Shown here: positions 12,365 through 23,200 of the stretch, piece by piece
How the letters are laid out: every line of letters starts with the position of its first letter
Numbering within the stretch: the stretch's first letter is position 1
DNA from: Pelodera strongyloides
Lineage: Eukaryota; Nematoda; Chromadorea; Rhabditida; Rhabditidae
DNA: 64,000 nt
Assembly: GCA_036852015.1 (NCBI GenBank)
Contig: JAANDG010000097.1
Coordinates: forward strand, 270,950 to 334,949
Direction: 5' to 3'
Made by a program: the position numbers and the translations under genes
The notes under the pieces: generated by a model
Database searches by the model: none
Told to the model about the DNA's origin: nothing
Seen by the model: the letters and a program-made list of their open reading frames with translations, nothing else

Positions 12365-15108
12365 CTTCGGATTAGCAGCTACGTGTGCAAGAAGTGCGCA
12401 GAAAGCTGTGAGAATATTGATTAGCATATTGGCCACCAATAGGACGGTATTCGTATTATGGGCGCTGAGTGAAGACAACGCGTAGGACAGACAACTCATG
12501 CAAAGCAGTACCGGAATGGAGATGCCACTGGATCTAAAGGACAGATTTATATTAACAAATACAAAATGATAGAATAGGTTTTGCCTGAAAACCACCAACA
12601 GGACGGAATTCGTGTTTTGTTCGTGCAGAAGTGTTTTTTAATCCTTTTAATTTTTATTGTACTTTGGTACTTCGCTGTACTTCGAAGTATTCTACTTCAT
12701 TTACCTAATGCTTGTAAATGTGAGATTGGTAGAGTTGGTCGATGATTTGGTGGTGATTATTTGAATGAGAACACAGAGAACGATCAGACTTGTATTGGGG
12801 AAGAACAGCCAGCCATGAACTCTGAAAAGAGACATTTCAATAGATAGAATCATTTGCTTGTGAGCCTGACTCTTCATTTATGTAATTATTTCATTTATAA
12901 GCTAAGCCGCAAGCGCATACAAGAGCGGCTCCCTAGTCGTAGGCACGGAGAGAAGCTATATTCCGCATCCGCATCCAAAAACGGCTCACTAACCGCACTG
13001 AGAGAAGCTATATTATGCATACATATAATTTTGTTTCTTCCTCTCCGTTGCGCCTTCTTATTGTTAGATTTTCTGCACTTTCTACCCACATTTTTTCTAC
13101 ATGGGGGTATTCTGAAGGATGGTAACTATGATTTGAAATTTTGGCAAAATATATGCCAATATGCGTGGATGAAATTAGAATTACAAAAATTACTGTAGAA
13201 CATTCGGTAAACATCCTCGATTGCCAAAACAAGTATCCAAAGTTGATCGATCGACAAATATCTCAACAATTGTTAGGAGGAGAGAAGCGACTGAAATGAA
13301 GAATATTATGCGATTATGTGTATTATAATAATACCAGACGGCTATCGCTGCCTGAGGCGACTTTCAAAGTCTAAAATGCAGGAAGATCAGTGAGCACACT
13401 TATGTGAAACATTTGCAACGTATCTTGAAAAATCATGAAATAAAATTCGAATTTCGCTTGCTCAAGACGGGGCTCCGGCTCTCCTTTTATAGCCTTTAGA
13501 TATTCAAATTTTCGTTGCGTTCACATGCGGCTTCAAACAAAAAAGTAAACTCTTCTCCTTTATATAATAAGATAGCTTGCTTACAAAATGACAACTCACA
13601 AGTACTTGCATTCCTAAGCACTTACGCAACGTGGGGTCTAATTGGGGTCTAGTTTTTATTCTAATTTTTGCTCATTTGCATATGCTGCAGATGAGAGCAG
13701 GTGTACGCAATTCGTTTCAAAAACCGGCCGGTATTTCGCTTTAATATTATTAAATGGTTTATTGATTTATATGTTGTTAGGTCATTGAGTAAACTTTGTG
13801 GGCGGGCCGCGCGTTCCATGCGTATCTTTACGGAGGCGCGCAACCCTCGTCCGTGCCTCGCCCATTTTCATTCAACGACAGCAAATTGGTGGGCCGTTTA
13901 TGTGACAAGAGCGTGTCATTTATGAGCGAATAAAAATACGTAGCTCACCTATTCCTCCCACTATACAAATTGCATGCAGAAGTTTCGACGGGTTGACCAG
14001 GTTCATTCCCCTAACAGATCGGTAATTGATCGATTGAATGAGGGCGAAAATCGATACAAGAGTGAAGGAGAAGAACGAGCCGTGGTGGATTAGGAAGCAC
14101 TGAATGGAAGTTGTAGAATATACGATAATATCGCCGCCTGAGGCGACTTCCAATTCAATGTAGACGATTCTCCGAAGCACTCACGAAAAAGGGCATACTT
14201 TTGTGTACGAAACGTCTGAAGCGTATGCTCCAAAATTCATGTTAAAGGATACAAATTTTGGAGAGTTGAGAAAAGTGGGCCTATTTATACCAAACGCCTG
14301 AAGCGTAAGAAAACGTTGTGCACAAACAAACTCTTCTCCTTTCCAACTCTTTCCAAGTATCCGGACAAATTTACCGTATTTTATGACTTCGCGAGACATG
14401 TTTTAATTTCTCATATCAACTATTCAATTCAGGGAAAATACGGTAAATTTGTTCATACTTGGAAGGGAACGAACATTTGTTTTTGGCATACATGGAAACC
14501 TCCATAAAGAAGGAGACTGAGTTACCTACTTCAGAATGAACAAAGAAAGTTGAAACTTACTGTAATTCTGGACGACTTTTGAAGTCCAAAAGCGATTACT
14601 TGAATTGCATGAAACCAGATGGCAGAGGCGTCTTGGAAAACGGCCAAAATTACGTGAAGATCGGAAGAACTAAAATAGTTACTTTAGTGATGGGTGTTTT
14701 TTTTATTCGTTTATTATTAGCAATATATTGCCATATCTTTTGCTCGCATTTTGCCGTCGTAATGACGAAACGTTGGCAATAAAGACAATTTTACATATGT
14801 GTCTTTGATGTTTATTCCGCGAGTCGTAAATGCTCGAAGATATACCCTGACTGTCTATATCTTCTCCCATCATAATGGATCGTATCTCAACAGTTTCTTT
14901 GGCTGTTAAGACCAAGAAGAACGCCAAAACGCCATTATCGTGCAACTGTAAGTAACCTTTTCGTACGAACATCCATAGGGAATTAATTCAGAACGTACCT
15001 AAATACGATGTTCAAAATGACGGATATGACGAGAAGAACCATTGAAGTAATGGATGAAGTCCTCCGTAGAATTTTATCGAGTTTGGAGTCATCTTTCTGG
15101 AAAAGCAT
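12365..15108 (-). CDS. Candidate multi-pass membrane protein, possibly Frag1/DRAM/Sfk1-like; incomplete model
   Basis: Four minus-strand exon candidates encode membrane segments. 15108-14999 starts MLFQKDDSKLDKILRR and has the segment SMVLLVISVILNIVF. 14137-13949 runs GDIIVYSTTSIQCFL..HHGSFFSFTLVSIFALIQSIN and on to LLHAICIVGGI. 13192-13086 reads VIFVILISSTHIGIYF followed by NHSYHPSEYPHVEKMW. 12533-12365 has two hydrophobic stretches around SAHNTNT. The 14137 and 13192 exons join in phase (G|TA); the other joins do not, so exons are missing or two genes are mixed. The H(H/D)G..-TM-..Q..NY spacing recalls the HDGGA...Q...Y region of Frag1/DRAM/Sfk1 proteins. That is inference only. Confidence 0.3.
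13597..13743. mobile_element. Inverted-repeat element, family A, left-truncated
   Basis: The right end (GTTTCAAAAACCGGCCGGTA, TTTCGCTTTAA) and the interior (GGGGTCTAATTGGGGTCTAG) match the 'AGACCCC' subfamily. The left TIR is missing and the similarity begins near AAGTACTTGCATTCCT. It probably lies in an intron of the membrane-protein candidate. Confidence 0.8.
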
Positions 15109-15428
15109 CTGCTCGTCATAAGTGGATTTATGGAAGTATTTGGTGTTACTTCGGTAGTAACAAGTACAAAGTCGTGCCCGTAGTATCACCCAATACGACA
15201 TCTAGGTTACCTTTTCGTTGCACTTTTCTATCTGGTTGTGTGGGCGAATGGCTTGAAGTTTAACAGAAAATTGTATGCTCAGAAGTCCTAAAAAGAAAAC
15301 ACTTACGTTATGAATCCAGTTATATAATTATAATGATAATAAATTACGCAAAATGAACACAAAATGAGGCACTGAACACAAAACACTGGGGTACTTTAGT
15401 TGGAAAATTGGCGCTATTGTAGAATAAT

Positions 15429-15524
15429 GACGCCTACATGTCCCATGGACATGTAGGCGTCCCAAGCAAGGAAGCCAACCGTCCATGAGAAGCCAACCGT
15501 CCCATGGGGCCATGGGACGGTTGG
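15429..15524. repeat. Two adjacent perfect hairpins in a CCCATGGGACGG-rich region
   Basis: 15429-15461 folds as GACGCCTACATGTCC / GGACATGTAGGCGTC with a 3-base loop. 15492-15524 folds as CCAACCGTCCCATGG / CCATGGGACGGTTGG around GG. Further copies of CCCATGGGACGGTTGG-like words extend to about 15850. The region may be a foldback element or degenerate satellite. No gene is seen from 15110 to 17190 apart from this and a (CT)n tract at about 16570-16660. Confidence 0.85.
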
Positions 15525-17062
15525 CCCATGGGACCGTCCCTTGAAAATATAGCCGCCCCATGGCACACCTAACCCCTAACCGTCCCAAGAGTCTGACAAC
15601 CGTCCCATCGAAATCCAATCGTCCTATGGCCCTCTCAACTGTGCCATACTTTCGTTTTCTTTCTTTTTTTTTTTTTCTGGCCAAAGAGTTGATATTATGT
15701 TGCTTTAATAGGGCCTTTAGACTTTTATGGGACGGTTGCCAGACACATCGCTCGGTAGGGAGAACAATACGACGGTTATATTTTCCTTGGGACTGTTGGC
15801 CCTCCCATGGGACGCCTAAATTGCTTTGGGCACCTAGGTTTCTATGGGAAGGTCTACAATAGAGCCGGATATTTTAATACCGTCACTCTTTGCAGTCATT
15901 TTCTCACGTTCGGGAGCATCAATAACGGCTGACAACGCCATGAGTGGGCTTGCTTCGGACGGTGTTACCTGAAGAGAAGAATTCTAAACACAAGAAGAAA
16001 AGCCTTTGGATTCCCGTTCATATCATTAGCTTTTTTTAATTCAGGGCCTGCTGTATTTTGCATTGCCTCCCCAAAAACCATCTATGAATTAACATTTATT
16101 ACGAAAACAACGCATCGCGCAAGTTTTGTCAATATAAGGCCATTATCAAAGAATAAATAAATATTAATACTAATAAAACAGATGAAAGAAAGCGCTAAAA
16201 AAACCAAAATAAAAGGCATACTTGTGTACGTACTATTGAATAATAACAGGACTACAGTATGTGAAGCAATGTATGATGGTACCTATGGAATATATATGAA
16301 GCCCTACCTATGGAATAGATATGAAGCCAAGTGCCCCAATACTTGCTATTACTTGTCAACTAACCAAGTCGTCGTCATCTGCAAAGTATGGTAATTGCGC
16401 CACTGGATCGTCCTCCATAATACTTCTGACATCACGGAGCATACGGGCGTTTGGGCTCACGAATACTGTAAACAGTATTCCAGTGTATTATCTATTATAT
16501 CATGAGTTTACACAAAAAGGTATGCATCAGGCCTAAGTTGAGACTTTTTATATATGTATGCCCCATCTCTCCTTTTCTCTCTCACTCCCGCTCTCTCTCT
16601 CGCTTCCTCTCTCTCTCTGTCTCTCCCTCTCTCTCGCTTCCTCTCTCTCTCCAGTTCTCTATGTTTATCTCAATCTCTCTACTTTGCTTGACGCATGCAG
16701 ATTTTGTTGCGATGTACGTTTTTTGGGAAAGGCATTTTGAAATCATAGACTCTGCGCGGGAGTTCGAAGCTCAAAACTAGTTTCGGATTTTCAGAATAAC
16801 TTATAGGGACAGATACATTCAATTGGAATAATTTGTGCTGCTTTCTGTTTAACGTTCTATGTCATATGTGGATCAAAAGAATTTATCAACAAATATTTAT
16901 TCCAATGAAATGTTTCTCATGGGTTGCTCAAGTTTATGCGTAAATTCAGCTCAGAGATCCCCATAATTGACCGAATTGCGCTTGAAATCTGGAAAAAAAT
17001 GTCATGTGATCGGGCGATAATAATGTGGCCAAACCCAGATACTTTGCTAACTATAAGCTTTG

Positions 17063-17067
<5 letters not shown>

Positions 17068-17148
<81 letters not shown>

Positions 17149-17180
17149 AGAGGGGGGAGAGAGGGAGAGATAGTGAGAGA
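17068..17180. repeat. (GA)n microsatellite
   Basis: AGAGAG tract with sparse interruptions (GATA, GAAGGAGAGG). It lies just beyond the 3' end of the mucin-like gene, whose last exon also runs into GA-rich DNA. Confidence 0.97.
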
Positions 17181-17193
17181 TGAAAATAAAAGG

Positions 17194-17199
17194 TTTATT
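17194..17199 (-). terminator. Candidate poly(A) signal of the mucin-like gene
   Basis: AATAAA on the minus strand (TTTATT on plus), about 83 bp past the stop at 17284-17282. A near-duplicate of the surrounding AAAATAAAAGGTTTATTAAA words lies inside the last exon near 17380. Confidence 0.45.
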
Positions 17200-17281
17200 A
17201 AACGAACACTGGAAAAAACGGGACCCTGGATTCTACATGCTTAGTCTGGGGTGATGATTGTATGTCTGAATAAACTGGTAT

Positions 17282-20200
17282 TCATAAAAAAACACGAGCA
17301 CGGTTCTCTAGAGAGAGGGGGAAGACACCAAAGATAGAGAGAGCCAGAGAGAAACATAGAGAGACAGAGACAAGCATGAAAATAAAAGGTTTAATAAACC
17401 AACACGAGCACGGTTCTCCCTTCATATTCTTAGTCCATGCCCCGTCCTTTTTGCATTCGTATATCTGAACAGGTTGTCCCAGAGACTGAAATACGTATTG
17501 TCCAGAGCATTGGTGCACAATCATCGTACCGACCACTTGGGCTCCTGGAAAAGAAATAACATATTTGGAAAAAAGTTTTTAGGGTTAATCTTGGAAATAT
17601 TTTAAAGATGTCCTATAAACCGAGTGCTGGACAACTGGACCACCTTTGATTTCCTTGTCGTCAGGTGCCGGAAGCTTTGCGTTTGTGAGATCAATTAGTT
17701 CGGCAGGATCTGGGCATGTGACGACTGTACCATTTGCCATTTCTGCAACATCGATAAATCACTGAATCCGTATTCCAGTAAAAATTAATAAAGTTCCAAT
17801 TTCCAATTCTTATGACATGTTGTGAAGGGACCTTGGCCTTGACACAGTCGACAACGCGATCCCTATGTCACATTTTGCGCCTTTTTTAGAGAAAAATATA
17901 AAGATCTCCAGCGGCCGCAACTTTGTTCGTTGTAATTTTAGCGCACAGAAAAATAACTCACTGTAGTGAAAGATACCGTAAAATATTTTTCAACAACTAT
18001 GAACCCCTATTAATTGTCTTACTGGAAGTATTAATAAAAATAGAGAATGTCTACAAACTCACTCAAAAGGCAAATATTGCCAGGGTCATATCCTTGCCAT
18101 GTTCCGTTCATTTGACAAGTGTACACACGACTTGTAGAAGAATCATTGAATGAGAAGTTGTCCAGACAAGCGTGCATGATGGAGGCTCCTGGAAAGAAAA
18201 ACAAACTCCTTGTTTTGCGAAGAATATTTAAAGCGAAATACCGGCCGGGATTTGAAACGCATCTCAAGTACTTGCATTCCTATGCATTTATGCAAAGTTG
18301 CTCGAATTTAGCTCTATTTTTTTATTGAATTTTTTTCCATTTGCATATGCTGCATAACAACGCAGGTGTACGCAATGCGTTTCAAAACCGGCGGGTATTT
18401 CGCTTCAAGCTCTTGATGTTTCCTTTATGTTGGACTTATTGTTAGTACAACTTATGATTTATGCCATGAGATGTGATTAGGCGTGAGGACCGCGGCTGTT
18501 GTTCGTTACTTAGTTACGCTACGTCTAATAAGTAAGTGTACGGTATCAAAATGGCATGAGAGAACCAGAATGTTACTCCTGGTTGAAACATGCGTCCGAA
18601 TGAGAAAAAATTGAGAATGGGAAAACGATCCTACGAATTTTGACAACGTTTTTTCTACGTGAGCCACTGTACCTGCTTCTTCCGTCTGCGCGTTTATTTC
18701 CGCGGCATTTCTCAAATCCAGCGCGCTCACGTTACAGTATCCTAAATTAGCGTTCTTACCATTAGCTTTAGAAATCGTTCATGCCAAATTATTATTATTT
18801 TTTGTGCATAACTGTTCTGACTGAGATTCTCAAGCTTAACTTTTTGAAATTCTTATAAAATCAGTAATAAAGTACCAATTGTTTGATTTACGAATACTTC
18901 GGTCGTCGTTTCAAGTGTGTCAGCTGTTGTCGTTACGTTCGAAGCTACAGCTGTAGTCGTATTTCGCGGAACTGTTCCATTCCCTGGTATCTTGGTGGTC
19001 TTCGGTCGAGGGACCTATTAGCATACATATGAATGGATTTTGCGACAATTTTCTGTACGGACGGGTAAATTTATATGCATACTCGGTTCAGGAATTTATA
19101 AAATGACGGCTATATAATATGCATATGCCACCAAAACCTACACAACCATTAGAGAGTTTTAGCTTTAGAAGAAATAAGTCACGACGCATAGGAAAACTTA
19201 CCCATTCGCAATATATTACCTTGCATATATTTATTAACAATAAAATATGTAATATATTATTCGCTTCACCTTTACAATGATCTCATTTCCGAATTCGTCC
19301 GTTGTGACCATAGTCACATAATCCCAATCACCAGAAGTTGTGGTGACTAAAATAATATTTGTTCAGACACATTGACTTATTTTTAGACGCGAATAAGGTT
19401 GAATTGAAAATAAAGAAAATATGAAAAAATACCGTTGTCGTTCTGTGGTGGTTGTGTGGTTGTGTTGGCAGGTTTCGAAGTCACGGTAATATTCTTTTCC
19501 TGTTCAAATTCTGTAGTGGTTGTAGCAGATTTTGTCACATTTTCATATTCTACCACCGTCACTTCAACCGGATTTCCTAAAAAGTACCATTGAAAAGTAT
19601 GAAAACAGCGGACGGAGGTTTTGCCATGGTAATGCGAACGACTGGCCAACTTTTTTCTGTTATCAAAGTCAAACTACGCGCCGTCGCTGCGATAGAAAGG
19701 AGCATGCGCCATAGCTGGAAGTTGCACCGAGGGGAGCCACGGGTGCACCGCCCCGCTGCGCGGACCCACTTTTATTTTGCGCGGCGATGGCGTGAGGTTT
19801 CATCAGTGTCCTTCATAGGACAGAAAGATCTTCCAAAAATTAGTTTTTCAAATAAAAAAGCCATTACCGGCTGTATCCGTGGTGTTTTGTCGGACAATTC
19901 GTGTAACTGTCTGTGGTAGGGAAGTCGTTGTTGATGTTGTCGTGTTCTCTTAAAAATGCTTACTCTAGCTAAGTTACCTAATGCTTTATGTTTAGTAGCT
20001 TATGTGGAGTTGCATAATTCATATTCAGGCAAGGCGACATCATTATGCACTTTTCTGCAGAAGTTGGCGCTCTTGTCAGATCGCTATAACTACCGTAGAG
20101 TCGACATTAATTGATTATATACTGTATGAATCGGTTCAGCCATAATTTGCTCGTTATTTCCATTTATGAATTCTTGCCTTCTTTTGAAGTGCCGTTTAGT

Positions 20201-23200
20201 GCATGAGTAGTTGTCGCCTCAGTAGTTACAGTAACATTTACATAGTCAATCTGTGTGACTTCGGTCACGTTTCCTAAAGAGTTGTGTCAAATAAAGCGTA
20301 TATGTCCGAAATAATTATAAAAACAAGGCATAAATAAAAGTATAATGAAAAATTTCCCATATTGGTCGGTGACATTTTGTTTGACAATTTTTGTGACAGT
20401 GAGCGGTGCATGAGTAGTTATTGTAGTTGAAGTTGTATTCGACACGAATTCAGTTCCATTATTTGTCGCTGTGTTGTTTGACATGTCGCGAGCGACAGTC
20501 GTTCCTAAACATGAAATATTAACGTTTTCATAAATTACCAATTTATGAAAAAATAATTTCTTAATATTTGAATAAAATTTAATTTCATAAATTCATTGTT
20601 TTCATAAATTACCGTCAAATAACGAAAATTTTCAATTTATGTTTTATCCCAATAAATAAGATTCGGGTGCTTTTTGAATGCTACCAGTGTTACAGTCGAA
20701 CATTATTTTAATCCATTTTTACCATTGTTCTTTGTGCTGCTGCTTGTAGTTGATCGAGCATTTGGTTCCTCTGTTGGAACGCTGATGATCCTCGTGACCA
20801 AATTGCCTAAAGCATTATTGAAGTAAAATTACTCTATTTCGAACTACCACAAGACTTTTCTCTCCTTTCTGAATGAGATTTTTTTTGCAGGGAAAATATA
20901 TGAAGATATCGTGAACGAGAAAAATCTTAGTTGCAGGGGAAAAAAATCTGTATTTATTGTTTTAATTATGTATGTTTGCGCGCACCTTTGTGGTGTAATA
21001 ATTTATAATTATTAATTATTATAACCTTCCGAATCAGTCGCGAATTCAACATCCTGTTCTGTTTTTGTTGTATTTTGAGCTTCAGTGGAGTTTGTAGAAT
21101 TTCCAGGCAGCAAAGTCGTAACTTTCTCAACGGGAATCACTTCAATCTTGGTCACTTCGGTTGCGTTACCTATAAGGTTTGAACAAATCAAGTCTTTGTA
21201 CGGAAGTCTTATTTGCATTTGTGTAATATACCGAACCAAATACACACTTGGCTTTGACTTTTCCAAGCCGTAGATCCACAATAAAATTGGATCAGAAAGT
21301 CCAGCACATGGTCTACTATATTAACTCTTTGTTCCATGAAGTGTACAAAATCATTTAAAAACAAAATAGAGAGATAAACGCTCACAGACTAGGCACAATC
21401 AGGAGGTCTAGCTACTTATGTGGTGCTATTACAATCTCAAAAGTGAGATGCGCAAAAGATGCTTACCATACTGATCGGTAACGTTTTCTCTGATTATTTT
21501 CGTTATCGTCACGAGCGGTTCCTTAGTAGTCGAGGTTGTTGCAAACTCTGGTACGGTTTCAGAATTTGGATTTTCCGATATTTCGACTGTGTCAGTTACG
21601 CCATCAGTAGTGTCATCAGTAGTATCCGGGTCTTCTGAAGATCCTCCTCCTCCTGGTATATTATGTGAAGTATGTGTGAGTAACTCCAAATTTTAACAAA
21701 CAATTACTCCGATTAGTTCCCCGTAAGTAGTAAGATATAAAAGTTTAGCTTCTTACATCGGTTTAGTAAGTGATAGTATATTATATAATGTATCAATACA
21801 CGTTTCTTACTTACACTGAATTAAGTAGTACAGGCAATCTGTGTGTTTACATCGCACTATAACAAAGTGGAACGATAAATAAGTATTGCCTACCCTGGAT
21901 CGGAGTTGTGCCTTTTTCTTCGCCAGAATCAGTGGTTCCATTCTGATTCGTCCCAGGAATTATTATGGTTTTCGTCGGGACTCGTTCAGTTTCAGTTTGA
22001 TCGCTTTTGTCATTTTCCACATTAGTTGACGCCTCATCCATTGGAGCCGTAGTCCATTCAACCTAGAATTCCACTTATTGTTAGCTTAGGTTAGGTTACT
22101 TAGTAACATTGTATCCATAGTGCGGACTTATGTGTTCCTAGTGATTTTAATAAAACTCTGTTTTGATGTGAATTTTAACAAGTGGAGCAAAAGCTTTATT
22201 TCTTATTATCCTCAGTTTCGCGTACCTCGTCTTCAGTGCTTTCGGTGACGTCAGCCATATCCAATGTCTGTTCCTCTGCTTCTCTCGTATGTAACCCTTC
22301 TGTTCCCGTCATGCCCTCTTTCTCTGTGACTGTGACTACTGTAACCCGTCCATTCTTCTTAGTTTCCACATCGATTGTGGAGCCACCGTAATTCCCGGAG
22401 CCTAGCGAATTACAAGAATATAAACTTTAATATTGATATCTGCCTAGTTTTAACAAAGAAAATTTAGATTTAAAAACCAGATTCGAAGCCAGGGATGGCA
22501 ATTCAAGGTGCGTAAGTTTTTCCACATGCCAACTCAAATAAACACAGGGTATGCTTATTATAAGTTTTTTGTAAATAAGCAATTATGTTACCCGTGTTGC
22601 CTGTAGTGTCGTGGTCGTCCGTCGTCCCACCCTCGGATACTGTGCTCGATTCATCAGAATCAGAAGTTCTAAACGATAAATTGATGAAGAAGTTAAATGT
22701 TTTTTGGTCAGTAGCAGTGCAACCATTTTCTCGTAAAGCCTTTTTTGATGACAAAAATTATAGTGGAGCTGATAACAAACTAACCCTTCCGATGCCACAT
22801 TTTCCGCAGTGTCAGTGTGACTTGTTTCGAGTTCCGTAAATTCTGTGATTTCAGTAACTTCGGTTCCTGTCTCCGGATTGGTTGTGTGAAAGCCACCATC
22901 AGCGCCTGTTGAGTTGTCACCCTCTGAGGTGAGCTCTTCATCTCCGATATTACGAGTTGAACCTTCAGAGGAGTCTTCGATGACTTCGTTGCTTGTAAAA
23001 TCCTCCGTCACCCCGGTATTCAAATCAGTCGCATCTGTTTGGGCAGTTTCCACTGAGTCTTCAGCATCATCTTTACTTGTAACGTTGTCAGTCTTCCCGG
23101 TATTCAAATCAGTCTCATCTGTTTCTGCAGTTTCCAGTCGGTCTGAGTCGGTAGCATAATCAGCCGCACTGTAATCTTGGGAATTCGGCTCTTGCGTTAT

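Noticed and set aside
16502..16780. Ser/Leu-rich plus-strand frames
   Set aside because: Translation of a (CT)n tract.
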